From: Naasia lichenicola | GTDB lineage: Bacteria > Actinomycetota > Actinomycetes > Actinomycetales > Microbacteriaceae | DNA: 64,000 nt | Direction: 5' to 3' | NCBI RefSeq assembly: GCF_004801885.1 | Contig: NZ_SSSM01000006.1 | Span: 310,001-374,000 of the forward strand | Shown: one piece after another, positions 18,326 through 27,264 of the stretch | Numbering within the stretch: position 1 is the first letter of the stretch | How the letters are laid out: each line of letters starts with the position of its first letter | Notes under the pieces: generated by a model | What the model saw: the letters and a program-made list of their open reading frames with translations, nothing else | Databases searched by the model: none | Told to the model about the DNA's origin: nothing | Program-made: the position numbers and the translations under genes

Positions 18326-18436
18326 TCACGGATCCGGAGATCTGGGCCGAAAAGTGGTGAGCTGCCCACTCCTGCGGTCCGCAACGCCGTGTTCCGTCGG
18401 ATGATCCGGATCGGCGCAACATCTCCGGGTCCGTGA
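18326..18436. repeat. Interrupted inverted repeat with GGATCC motif
   Basis: The 16-base arms TCACGGATCCGGAGAT (18326-18341) and ATCTCCGGGTCCGTGA (18421-18436) pair with one mismatch across about 80 bases. A further direct copy of ACGGATCCGGAG lies just upstream at 18309-18320. It sits between two convergent genes. Confidence 0.6.
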
Positions 18437-18437
18437 G

Positions 18438-20099
18438 TCAGAGTCCAGCCATCGCGCGTCCGGCGACGCGGCCCGAGAAGAGGCAGCCGCCGAGGAAAGT
18501 CCCCTCGAGCGAGCGGTAGCCGTGCATCCCGCCGCCGCCGAAGCCGCTGGCCTCGCCCGCCGCGAAGAGTCCGGGGACGGTCCGTCCGTCGGGCCCGAGC
18601 ACCCGGCCGGACAGATCGGTCTCCAGCCCGCCGAGGCTCTTGCGGGTCAGCACATGCAGGCGCACCGCGATGAGCGGCCCAGCCTTCGGATCGAGGAGCT
18701 GATGGGGCGATGCGACGCGGATCAGTCGGTCGCCGAGGTACTTGCGTGCACCGCGGATGGCGGTCACCTGGGCGTCCTTCGTGAAGTCGTTGACGATCTC
18801 GCGATCGCGCGCGCGGATCTCCCGCTCCACCAGCTCGCCGTCGAGCCGCACCGACGGCTCGAGCGCCTGCATGCCGCTGATCAGCTGCTCGATCGATCCG
18901 GCGACCACGAAGTCCGGTCCGCGCTCCTTGAACAGCTCGACAGGAGCAGGAGCGCCCTTGCCGATCCGAGACGCGAGGAGCCGGAGGTCCTTGCCGGTGA
19001 GGTCGGGATTCTGCTCGCTGCCCGAGAGGGCGAACTCCTTCTCGATGATCTTCTGGGTCAGGATGAACCACGAATGCGCGTGGCCGGAACGGGCGATGTG
19101 CTCCAGAGTCGCCAGGGTGTCGAAGCCGGGAAACAGGGGTGCAGGCAGGCGACGCCCGGTGGCATCGAGCCAGAGGGAGGACGGCCCGGGCAGGATGCGG
19201 ATGCCGTGCTGCGCCCACACCGGCGAGTGGTTGATGATGCCTTCGGTGTAGTGCCACATCCGGTCCTCGTTGACCGTGTGCCCGCCAGCCCGCTTCGCCA
19301 GCGCGATGCCCCGGCCGTCGACCGACGCGGGGACGCCGGACAGCATGCCGGCGGGGGGAGCTCCGAGGCGGCTGGGCCAGGCGGCGCGGACCAGATCGTG
19401 GTCGCCGCCGATGCCACCCGTAGTGACCAGGACTGCGGACGACCGGAACTCGAACTCGTCCACCACCTCGCGGCTGCTCGCGACGCCCCGCGCGACATCG
19501 TCTCGGGCCAGCACGGCTCCGCGAACGCCCACGACGGCGCCGCCCTCGACGATCAGCTCATCCACCCGGTGTCGGAAGCGCAACTCCGCGCTGGCGTCGT
19601 CGACCGCGCCTTGCACGCGCTCGAGGAAGGGGGCCAGCACGCCCGGGCCGGTGCCCCAGGTGACGTGGAAGCGCGGCACCGAGTTGCCGTGCGAGGTGGC
19701 GGTCTGACCGCCGCGCTCCGCCCAGCCGACGATCGGGAACCAGCGCACCCCCATCTCATGCAGCCAGGCGCGCTTCTCGCCACCCGCGAAGTCGAGGTAG
19801 GCCTCGGCCCACCGGCGCGGCCAGAGGTCCTCCTCGCGGTCGAAGTCGGCGCTGGCGAACCAGTCCTGATGCGCGAGCTCGGCGGAGTCGTGGATGCCCA
19901 TCCGGCGCTGCTCGGGAGAGTCGATGAGGAACAGCCCGCCGAACGACCACCAGGCCTGGCCGCCGAGGCTCGCTTCGGGCTCCTGATCGAGGACGAGCAC
20001 CCGCTTCCCTGCATGGATGAGCTCGGACGCGGCGACGAGCCCCGCGAGTCCTGCCCCAACGACGATCGCGTCGTACTCCGTACCGGTGGGGTTGCTCAT
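18438..20099 (-). CDS. FAD-binding dehydrogenase (fumarate reductase/KstD-like flavoprotein)
   Basis: A 553-residue flavoprotein. The N-terminal dinucleotide fold is AIVVGAGLAGLVAASEL, followed by LVLDQEPEASLGGQAWWSFGG. A C-terminal GLFAAGEASGFGGGGMHGYRSLEGT segment closes the FAD site. The architecture is that of the fumarate reductase / 3-ketosteroid dehydrogenase flavoprotein family. No steroid genes are nearby and the substrate is unknown. GGAGG precedes the ATG at about four bases. Confidence 0.88.
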   Translation of the reverse strand: MSNPTGTEYDAIVVGAGLAGLVAASELIHAGKRVLVLDQEPEASLGGQAWWSFGGLFLIDSPEQRRMGIHDSAELAHQDWFASADFDREEDLWPRRWAEAYLDFAGGEKRAWLHEMGVRWFPIVGWAERGGQTATSHGNSVPRFHVTWGTGPGVLAPFLERVQGAVDDASAELRFRHRVDELIVEGGAVVGVRGAVLARDDVARGVASSREVVDEFEFRSSAVLVTTGGIGGDHDLVRAAWPSRLGAPPAGMLSGVPASVDGRGIALAKRAGGHTVNEDRMWHYTEGIINHSPVWAQHGIRILPGPSSLWLDATGRRLPAPLFPGFDTLATLEHIARSGHAHSWFILTQKIIEKEFALSGSEQNPDLTGKDLRLLASRIGKGAPAPVELFKERGPDFVVAGSIEQLISGMQALEPSVRLDGELVEREIRARDREIVNDFTKDAQVTAIRGARKYLGDRLIRVASPHQLLDPKAGPLIAVRLHVLTRKSLGGLETDLSGRVLGPDGRTVPGLFAAGEASGFGGGGMHGYRSLEGTFLGGCLFSGRVAGRAMAGL

Positions 20100-20170
20100 C
20101 CGACCTCCTCGTCGTCCGCGGCTGGCGCAGACGTCAGGCTATCCCGGAGACCCGGCCAGATGGGGCGGGG

Positions 20171-20677
20171 TCAGTCGGCGAAGGAGTTGACCATGGCGAA
20201 GGCGGCACGCTCGAGGTAGGCCCAGAGGGTGGCGTCCTGGAGCGGAGGCAGGCGCAACGAGTCGACCGCCGTCCGCATGTGCTGGAGCCAGCGGTCGCGC
20301 TGAGCCGGCGTCACCACGAAGGGCGCATGCCGCATCCGCAGTCGCGGGTGCCCGTACATCTCGCTGTAGGTGCCGGGACCGCCCCAGTACTGCTCGAGGA
20401 AGCCCGTCAGGCGCTGGATGGCGCCCTCGAGGTCGGCCTCGGGGTACAGCGCGAGCAGCGGGGGATCCGAGGCGACACCTCGGTAGAACTCGCGCACGAG
20501 CTTCTCGAAGGTCGCGCGGCCGCCGACCTGCTCGTAGAAGTTGCCGTCCACCGGCTGCGCGGTGGGTCCGGCGCCGACGCGGATGGTGACAGGGGATGCG
20601 GTCGGCAGCGACGCCTCGACGTTCGCCGGGACGGAAGACGCCGACGCGGGCTGGTGCGGATCGGGCAGCTGGCTCAT
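20171..20677 (-). CDS. glbO: Group II truncated hemoglobin
   Basis: A 168-residue trHbO. After a disordered N-tail of about 45 residues comes FYEQVGGRATFEKLVREFYRG, the LLALYPE loop, FLEQYWGGPGTYSEMYGHPRLRMRH and the RDRWLQHM segment. The proximal His is in LRMRHAPF and the distal-pocket Trp in the C-terminal helices. The role is oxygen or nitric-oxide chemistry at the membrane. Its ATG overlaps the stop of the upstream mechanosensitive channel gene (ATGA), so the two are co-translated. Confidence 0.93.
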   Translation of the reverse strand: MSQLPDPHQPASASSVPANVEASLPTASPVTIRVGAGPTAQPVDGNFYEQVGGRATFEKLVREFYRGVASDPPLLALYPEADLEGAIQRLTGFLEQYWGGPGTYSEMYGHPRLRMRHAPFVVTPAQRDRWLQHMRTAVDSLRLPPLQDATLWAYLERAAFAMVNSFAD

Positions 20678-21723
20678 CGTTCGACCTGATCGCTCGGCGG
20701 GACGGGCTTGGTTCGGCGGGACCTCGTGGTCTTCGGCAGGACGGCCGCGCTCACGTGCGGAGCCTGGTTTTTGGTCGGCGCTGCCCGAGTCGATCCCGGC
20801 TCAATCGGCTTCGGGCTGCGTGCGCCCTTGACGCTGGCCGCACCTTCGAAGCCCGAGAGCACGACGGTGTTGAGCGAGGGCAGCTTGACGTTCATGTCGT
20901 CGAGCGAGCGCTTGAGCTGCATGCGCAGCTCGCGGGCGACGTCGTCCTTCGCGCTGGTGCGGGTCTTGATCACGATGCGGATGACAAGAGCCTCGGAGGA
21001 GATCGACTCCAGGCCCCAGATCTCGGGCCGCTCGAGCACGGATGACTTCCAGCGCTCGCTGTCGACGAGCTCGTTGGCCGTCGCGAGCATGCGATCCTGC
21101 ACCGCATCGACATCGGCGTCGTAGGGGATCGCGAGGTCGATGATGACCCGTGCCCAGCCCTGCGACATGTTGCCGACGCGGGTGATCTCGCCGTTGCGGA
21201 CGTACCAGAGCGTGCCGTTGACGTCGCGGATCTGGGTGATCCGAATCGCGACGCTCTCGACGACGCCGGTCGCCTGGCCCGTGTCGACGACATCGCCGAC
21301 GCCGAGCTGATCCTCGATGACCATGAACAGGCCGTTGAGGACGTCCTTCACGATGTTCTGCGCGCCGAAGCCCAGACCGGCTCCCAATGCCGCCGTGATC
21401 AGGGAGAACGCACCGGTGATGCTGGGGTTGATCGCGGTGACGATCGACAGCACGGCCACGACGGTGATGACGACGGAGACGATATTGCCGAGGATCCCAC
21501 CGAGCGTGCGGGTGCGCTGAACGATCCGGACGGCGCTCAGCGGCGACGCCGCGAGGGCCTGCGTGTCATCGGTGCGCTGGCGCTTCTTGACGCCGCTGAC
21601 GATCTGATTGACGACCCGCTGGATCACGAAGTGCAGCACGATCCGCACGAGGACGGCGACGACGATGATCGAGGCGACTTCGATCGGCACGTGCCACGCC
21701 TTCCAGAACTCATCCCATGTCAT
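20674..21723 (-). CDS. MscS-family small-conductance mechanosensitive channel
   Basis: A 349-residue membrane protein with N-terminal helices at about residues 15-40 and 75-100. The pore-lining TM3 (ALGAGLGFGAQNIVKDVLNGLFMVIEDQ) matches the MscS Gly/Ala-rich helix. The beta domain has VGDVVDTGQATGVVESVAIRITQIRD. The C-terminus is a long basic Pro-rich tail of about 60 residues. TAGACT lies nine bases before the ATG. It is coupled to glbO downstream. Confidence 0.92.
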   Translation of the reverse strand: MTWDEFWKAWHVPIEVASIIVVAVLVRIVLHFVIQRVVNQIVSGVKKRQRTDDTQALAASPLSAVRIVQRTRTLGGILGNIVSVVITVVAVLSIVTAINPSITGAFSLITAALGAGLGFGAQNIVKDVLNGLFMVIEDQLGVGDVVDTGQATGVVESVAIRITQIRDVNGTLWYVRNGEITRVGNMSQGWARVIIDLAIPYDADVDAVQDRMLATANELVDSERWKSSVLERPEIWGLESISSEALVIRIVIKTRTSAKDDVARELRMQLKRSLDDMNVKLPSLNTVVLSGFEGAASVKGARSPKPIEPGSTRAAPTKNQAPHVSAAVLPKTTRSRRTKPVPPSDQVER

Positions 21724-21826
21724 AGGGCCCCCAGTCTATGAATCGGTTGTCGAGCGTCTCGGGCATATCGGATCGTCGGGCACGCTCACGATGACGTGCC
21801 CGACGATCCCGATGTGCCCGAGCGAC

Positions 21827-24376
21827 TCAGACGTCCTGCGCGTCGCGGGCCTGGGCGGCGAGCGCGCGCTCGACCCCGGCGACGCTCTCGATGATCAGCC
21901 GGCGAAGCGCCGGCGTCTCGGGGTTGGCGTCCAGCCACGCCTTGGAGGCGTCGACGAGCGCCTGGTCAGCGAGCGGCGACGGGTAGAACCCGTTGATGAT
22001 GCCCGCTGCGATGGCGTAGCTGCGCGACTCCCACAGTCCGGTGAGGGCGGCGAAGTACTGATCGACGAACGGCGCGAGCAGCGACGGGTCGGCGGTGCGC
22101 AGGAAGCCGAGGCCGGTGGCCCGAACGATCAGGTTGGCCGCTCCATCGGACCCGACGATGGAGTCCCACGCGGCCTGCTTGGCCTCGACGGTCGGGATGG
22201 CCGCGGCGGCGTGGGCGGCGGACTGCCGTCCAGTCGCCGTGTTGTCGCTGGCGAGTGCCGCGTCGATCTCGGCCTGCCCCGCTCGTCCTCCCGCGGCGAG
22301 GGCGATGAGCAGCTCCCAGCCGAGATCGGTGTCGATGTCGAGGCCGTCGAGCTGGATCCTCTCATCGAGCACCGCCTGCACGGTGTCGAGCTGTCCCGGC
22401 GTGTGCGCGATGGCGGCGAACGCCTTCACGAACTGGAACTGGTTGTCGGAGCCCGCATCGGCGGCCTGGGCGAGCTCCCAGAGCGCATCGCCCACCTGCT
22501 CGAGCGCAGCGGCTCGGTGCTCGGGTGCCACATAGGACGACGCGGTCAGCTGCAGCTGGCCGAGGACGGTGCGGACCGTTGTCGACTCCGTCTCGGCGCC
22601 GATGTTGCCGAGCACCAGGCGCACGTAGTCCCGGCCGGCGCTCTCGGCGTCGCGGGTGGAGTCCCAGACCGATCCCCAGACCAGAGAGCGCGCGAGGGGC
22701 GATGAGATCGATCCGAGGTGCTCGATTGCGGTCGCGAGCGACTGCTCGTCGAGCCGGATCTTCGCGTAGGCCAGATCATCGTCGTTGAGCAGGAGCAGAT
22801 CGGGCTGGGCGGTCCCGACGAGCTGGGGCACATCGGTGACCTCGCCGTCGACGTCGAGCTCGAAGGTGCCCGTGCGGACCAGAGCACCGTCCTGCAGCGA
22901 GTAGGAGCCGACCCCGAGTCGGTGCGGGCGGATCGTCGGCCACTCCTCGGTCGCCGACTGGAGGATGGAGAAGGACGAGTAGGTGCCGTCCTCGCCGACA
23001 GAGAAGGTCGGCTTGAGGGTGTTCACCCCTGCTGTCTCGAGCCAGAGCGCCGACCACGACGAGAGATCGCGTCCACTGGTGGTCTCGAGCTCGGCGAGCA
23101 GATCCGTCAGCTCCGTGTTCGAGAACTCGTGCTTCTTGAAGTACGCCGCGACGCCGGCGAGGAACTCGTCGCGACCGACCCAGGCCACGAGCTGCTTGAT
23201 GACCGAGGCGCCCTTGGCGTAGGTGATCCCGTCGAAGTTGACCTGGACGTCTTCGAGGTCGGTGATCTCGGCGACGATCGGATGCGTCGAGGGCAGCTGG
23301 TCCTGGCGGTAGGCCCAGCCCTTCTCCAGCGCACCGAAGGTGGTCCAGTCCTCGACCCACTCGGTGGCCTCGGCAGTGGCGAGGGTGGAGATGTAGGTGG
23401 CGAACGACTCGTTGAGCCAGAGGTCGTTCCACCACTTCATCGTCACGAGATCGCCGAACCACATGTGCGCGAGCTCGTGCAGGATCGTCGTCACCCGGCG
23501 CTCGCGCATGGCGTCGGTCACCTTGGAGCGGAAGACGTAGGACTCGGTGAAGGTCACCGCGCCGGCGTTCTCCATCGCGCCCGCGTTGAACTCGGGCACG
23601 AAGAGCTGGTCGTACTTCTCGAACGGGTACGGGTAGTCGAAGTTCGCCTCGTAGAACTCGAACCCCTGTCGGGTCTTCTCGACGATGTAGTCGGTGTCGA
23701 GGTACTGGGCGAGCGATGCGCGGGCGAAGACCCCGAGCGGGATGACCCGTCCGCTGCTCGAGGTGAGCTCGCGACGCTCGACCGAATACGGGCCGGCGAT
23801 GAGGGCGGTGATGTAGCTCGAGATGATCGGCGTGGGCGCGAACTCCCAGCGGAAGTTGCTCTCGCCGACGTCGACGGGCTCGGGCGTCGACGAGTTGGAG
23901 ACGACCTCCCAATAGTCGGGCGCCGTGACGGTGAACTGGAAGGTCGCCTTCAGGTCGGGCTGCTCGAAGACGGCGAACATCCGGCGCGAGTCGGGCACCT
24001 CGAACTGCGTGTAGAGGTAGACCTCGTCATCCACCGGGTCGACGAACCGGTGCAGGCCCTCGCCGGTGTTCGTATACAGGGCATCGGCGACGACCACCAG
24101 CTCGTTCTCGTCCGCCAGCCCGTCGAGCTGGATGCGCACGCCGTCGCTGACCGCGGCCGGGTCGAGCTCCGTGCCGTTCAGGGTGACCGAGTGCACGGTC
24201 TTGGTGATCGCATCGATGAAGGTCGACGCCCCTTCGCCGGCACTGAAGCGCACGGTGGTGGTGCTGCCGAAGGTCTCGGGGCCGGTGGTCAGGTCGAGCA
24301 CCACCTCGTAGGACGCCACATCGAGCAGCGCCTTCCGTTCCTGGGCTTCGAGTCGTGTGAGGTTCTCTCCGGGCAT
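21827..24376 (-). CDS. pepN: Aminopeptidase N (M1 family)
   Basis: An 849-residue zinc aminopeptidase. The exopeptidase motif GAMENAGAVTF precedes the zinc site HELAHMWFGDLVTMKWWNDLWLNE, which supplies two His and the downstream Glu. The C-terminal ERAP1-like helical domain is complete. Cytosolic role in peptide turnover. The 5' UTR is short, with AAGGAC and a TAGGGT -10 box upstream. The order pepN-mscS-glbO beside rpiB and nei recalls the mycobacterial pepN-rpiB-nei-glbO neighbourhood. Confidence 0.95.
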   Translation of the reverse strand: MPGENLTRLEAQERKALLDVASYEVVLDLTTGPETFGSTTTVRFSAGEGASTFIDAITKTVHSVTLNGTELDPAAVSDGVRIQLDGLADENELVVVADALYTNTGEGLHRFVDPVDDEVYLYTQFEVPDSRRMFAVFEQPDLKATFQFTVTAPDYWEVVSNSSTPEPVDVGESNFRWEFAPTPIISSYITALIAGPYSVERRELTSSSGRVIPLGVFARASLAQYLDTDYIVEKTRQGFEFYEANFDYPYPFEKYDQLFVPEFNAGAMENAGAVTFTESYVFRSKVTDAMRERRVTTILHELAHMWFGDLVTMKWWNDLWLNESFATYISTLATAEATEWVEDWTTFGALEKGWAYRQDQLPSTHPIVAEITDLEDVQVNFDGITYAKGASVIKQLVAWVGRDEFLAGVAAYFKKHEFSNTELTDLLAELETTSGRDLSSWSALWLETAGVNTLKPTFSVGEDGTYSSFSILQSATEEWPTIRPHRLGVGSYSLQDGALVRTGTFELDVDGEVTDVPQLVGTAQPDLLLLNDDDLAYAKIRLDEQSLATAIEHLGSISSPLARSLVWGSVWDSTRDAESAGRDYVRLVLGNIGAETESTTVRTVLGQLQLTASSYVAPEHRAAALEQVGDALWELAQAADAGSDNQFQFVKAFAAIAHTPGQLDTVQAVLDERIQLDGLDIDTDLGWELLIALAAGGRAGQAEIDAALASDNTATGRQSAAHAAAAIPTVEAKQAAWDSIVGSDGAANLIVRATGLGFLRTADPSLLAPFVDQYFAALTGLWESRSYAIAAGIINGFYPSPLADQALVDASKAWLDANPETPALRRLIIESVAGVERALAAQARDAQDV

Positions 24377-24513
24377 TGTGCTTCCGTCCTTGTCGCGTGC
24401 CTCAACCCTAGAACGCCGGTCCGACCCCTCGCCTGGTGGTTCTCTCAGCGCTTCAGCTGGGAATCGAGAGTTCCTCGACCTGTCAGGGTCGCGCCGCGTG
24501 CTTCAATATCGCC

Positions 24514-25545
24514 GTGGTGATCGACCAGGCATCCGCGGAGCAGACCTCGACGCGCAACGAATCGCTCACGGCGGAGCGGTATCGAGTGTTCGCCGATGTC
24601 GACGCGCTCGACCTCTCTCCGGTGTATGCCGAGCTCGCCCGGCGCGCGGCCGATGACCCCGAGCTGCTCGAGATCATCGACGAGCTGCCGGCGATGCAGC
24701 GGCAGGTGACGTTCGTCTTCGCGCTCGCCCGGTACCTCGGCGCCCCGTTCCACCAGTTCGAGGCCTTCCGCGACTGGGTCCTCGAGCATCGCGAGCTCGT
24801 GCTCGAGACCGCCGTCGGACGGACGATGCAGACCAACGACCCATCCCGCCTCGCCCCGATCCTGCCGCTGCTCGCGCAGATCCGTAAGCCGATCGCCCTC
24901 CTCGAGGTCGGGGCGTCTGCGGGCCTGTGCCTGTACCCGGACCGGTACTCCTTCAAGTACGGCGATCACCCCGCCATCCACCCCGCCGACGGTCCCAGCC
25001 CCGTGGTGATCGAGTGCGCCGTGTCGGATCACTTCCCCGCACCCCCTGAACTCCCGCAGATCGTCTGGCGCGCCGGCATCGACCTGAATCCCGTGGACGT
25101 GCGGAACCCGGATGACGTCGCCTGGCTCCGCGCCCTCATCTGGCCGGACAACGAGCGCAGGTCGCGCACGCTCGACGCGGCCATCGAGCTCGTGGCGGGG
25201 GAGACCCCCATGCTCGTGAAGGGCGACCTCAACGACGCCCTGCCCGCCCTCATCCGGCAGGTGCCGCCCGAGGCGACGCTGGTGATCTTCCACTCCGCGG
25301 TGCTCGGCTACGTCGAATACGAGGAGGTCGAGACGTTCGTCAACACCGTGCTCGCCCTGCCGTGCGTGTGGATCGCGAGCGAGCTCGACGACGTCATCCC
25401 CGGCATCGATTCGCAGGCCTACGGCAGCGACACGGCCCACGAGTTCTCCTTCGTGGTGGCCGTCGACGGCGTGCCTGTGGCGCGCTCGCACCCTCACGGG
25501 GCGTGGGTCGCCTGGGATGGAGACGAGCGGCCGGCGCACCCCTGA
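24514..25545 (+). CDS. DUF2332 family protein
   Basis: A 343-residue protein. PIALLEVGASAGLCLYPDRY resembles a nucleotide- or SAM-binding Gly-rich loop, and VWRAGIDLNPVDVRNPDD, LVIFHSAVLGYV and HPHGAWVAWDG are family hallmarks. DUF2332 proteins look methyltransferase-like, but their activity is not established. The start is one of two adjacent GTG codons (24514 or 24517). It is divergent from pepN. Confidence 0.82.
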   Translation: MVIDQASAEQTSTRNESLTAERYRVFADVDALDLSPVYAELARRAADDPELLEIIDELPAMQRQVTFVFALARYLGAPFHQFEAFRDWVLEHRELVLETAVGRTMQTNDPSRLAPILPLLAQIRKPIALLEVGASAGLCLYPDRYSFKYGDHPAIHPADGPSPVVIECAVSDHFPAPPELPQIVWRAGIDLNPVDVRNPDDVAWLRALIWPDNERRSRTLDAAIELVAGETPMLVKGDLNDALPALIRQVPPEATLVIFHSAVLGYVEYEEVETFVNTVLALPCVWIASELDDVIPGIDSQAYGSDTAHEFSFVVAVDGVPVARSHPHGAWVAWDGDERPAHP

Positions 25546-25612
25546 CCGGCGCCCTACCGGGCGATCGGAGGTGGGCACGCGACGCCACGCCGCGTTCCCT
25601 AGACTCTCTGGA

Positions 25613-26119
25613 ATGCGGATCCATCTCGCGACCGACCATGCGGGTCTCGACTTCAGCCGGCACATCATCGAGCACCTCGCGGAGGCCGGTCACGACGTCG
25701 TCGACCACGGTCCGTCGAGCTACGACCCGCTCGACGACTACCCGGCGTTCATCATCGCCGCGGCGCAGGCGGTCGTCGCCGACCAGTCCATCGGCACCGA
25801 GACCCTCGGCGTCGTCTTCGGCGGATCCGGCAACGGCGAGGCCATCGCCGCCAACAAGGTGACAGGCGTGCGCGCCGCCCTCGTCTGGAGCACCGCGACG
25901 GCCCAGCTCGCCCGCCAGCACAACGACGCCAACGTCATCTCGATCGGCGCCCGCCAGCACACTCTCGAAGAGGCGACCGCACTGATCGACGCCTTCGTCG
26001 CCGAGCCGTTCTCTTTCGATCCGCGGCACGAGCGCCGGATCGCCCAGCTGGCGGAGTACGAGGACACCCGCGCCATCGCGGCGGGCGAGCACAACCCGGC
26101 GGTGTCGGCGAGTGCCTGA
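25613..26119 (+). CDS. rpiB: Ribose-5-phosphate isomerase B
   Basis: A 168-residue RpiB of the pentose phosphate pathway, interconverting ribose 5-phosphate and ribulose 5-phosphate. MRIHLATDHAG at the start, the anion-hole loop VFGGSGNGEAIAANK and the HNDANVISIGAR segment are diagnostic. The ATG has TAGACT (25600-25605) seven bases upstream, so leaderless. The 3' end overlaps the Nei gene by eight bases. Confidence 0.95.
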   Translation: MRIHLATDHAGLDFSRHIIEHLAEAGHDVVDHGPSSYDPLDDYPAFIIAAAQAVVADQSIGTETLGVVFGGSGNGEAIAANKVTGVRAALVWSTATAQLARQHNDANVISIGARQHTLEEATALIDAFVAEPFSFDPRHERRIAQLAEYEDTRAIAAGEHNPAVSASA

Positions 26120-27263
26120 GGGCCACTCCGTCCATCGCATCGCCCGACAGTTCCGCGCCAACTTCGTCGGGCACCGCGTCGCGGCCTCGAGCCCGCAGGG
26201 GAGGTTCGCGGCCGGCGCCGCCGAGCTGGACGGACGCACGATGATCGCCTCCAGCGCGGTCGGCAAGCAGCTCTTCCTCGAGTTCGACGGCGATCGATTC
26301 CTCCGGGTGCACCTCGGGCTCTACGGCGCGTGGGACTTCGCCGGTGACATCACGGTCGACGCCACACTGGCCTCGGCCGGCGGCCGGATCGGGCAGACCA
26401 ACCAACGAGGCACGTTCCTCGACTCCGTCGCCGGCGAGCTCGACTCGGCCGAGGTCGTCGCCTCCGTGACGCGAGGCGGACGGGCAGCCCTGGAGGCCTC
26501 ATCGGGTTCCGTGCCCGACGCCCTGCCAGAAGACAGCCTGGGCTCGATTGGCGCTCCGCGCCGCACGCGCCTGCGGATGGCCGAGTCGGAGCGCGCGACC
26601 GACCTCGCCGACTTCCCGCCCGCACCGATCGGCGCCGTCCGGGTCCGCCTGCTGACCGAGATGGCCGTGGCCGACCTCCGCGGGCCCACCGCCTGTGAGG
26701 TGCTCGATTCCCACCAGGTCGAGGCCGCCCTGGCCAAGCTCGGACCGGATCCGCTGGTCGATGCAGGCCGGGCGGCGGAGAACCGCTTCGTCACGAAGGC
26801 CGGCAGCAAGTCCACCCCCATCGGACTGCTGCTCATGGATCAGAGCGTCATCAGTGGGATCGGCAACGTCTACCGTGCCGAGCTCCTCTTTCGAGCTCGC
26901 CTCGATCCGTACACCCCCGGCAAGGAGGTTCCCGAGCGCGTGCTCCGCGCGCTGTGGCGGGACTGGGCGAAGCTGCTCGCCATCGGGGTCGAGACGGGTC
27001 AGATGATGACCAAGGACGGCTTGAACGAGGACGAGTACCTCGCCGCGATGGCGAGCCGGGATGCCCGCCACTACGTCTACAAGCAGCAGGGCAAGAAGGC
27101 GCCGCGCGGTCGAGGCGAGGTCGTCATCGAGGACATGGGCGGGCGCAACCTGTACTGGGCGCCGGGCTGGCAGAAGCGGCCGACACCGAAGCTGCCGCCC
27201 GCCTCGGCCGCTGCTGCGACGCCAGCTGATCCCGACGCGCCTGCCGCTCCCGAGGAGCTGTGA
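26112..27263 (+). CDS. Fpg/Nei-family DNA glycosylase without zinc-finger cysteines
   Basis: A 383-residue base-excision glycosylase/AP lyase. The GTG start gives MPEGHSVHR, so Pro2 and Glu3 form the catalytic N-terminus, and the conserved beta-hairpin Lys is in SSAVGKQLFLEF. The helix-two-turn-helix is QSVISGIGNVYRAELLFRA. The C-terminal finger keeps its shape (HYVYKQQGKKAPRGRG ... GRNLYWAPGWQ), but the four zinc Cys of the usual PCxxCG and YWCPxCQ are all replaced; the protein has just one Cys elsewhere. An insertion of about 60 residues (around 100-160) lies between the N-domain and the DNA-binding helices. It overlaps rpiB by eight bases. Confidence 0.9.
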   Translation: MPEGHSVHRIARQFRANFVGHRVAASSPQGRFAAGAAELDGRTMIASSAVGKQLFLEFDGDRFLRVHLGLYGAWDFAGDITVDATLASAGGRIGQTNQRGTFLDSVAGELDSAEVVASVTRGGRAALEASSGSVPDALPEDSLGSIGAPRRTRLRMAESERATDLADFPPAPIGAVRVRLLTEMAVADLRGPTACEVLDSHQVEAALAKLGPDPLVDAGRAAENRFVTKAGSKSTPIGLLLMDQSVISGIGNVYRAELLFRARLDPYTPGKEVPERVLRALWRDWAKLLAIGVETGQMMTKDGLNEDEYLAAMASRDARHYVYKQQGKKAPRGRGEVVIEDMGGRNLYWAPGWQKRPTPKLPPASAAAATPADPDAPAAPEEL

Positions 27264-27264
27264 C

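Noticed and set aside
22718-24520. 600-codon plus-strand frame opposite pepN
   Set aside because: pepN on the minus strand has GAMEN and HExxH motifs; the plus frame is Val/Asp/Arg-biased shadow sequence.
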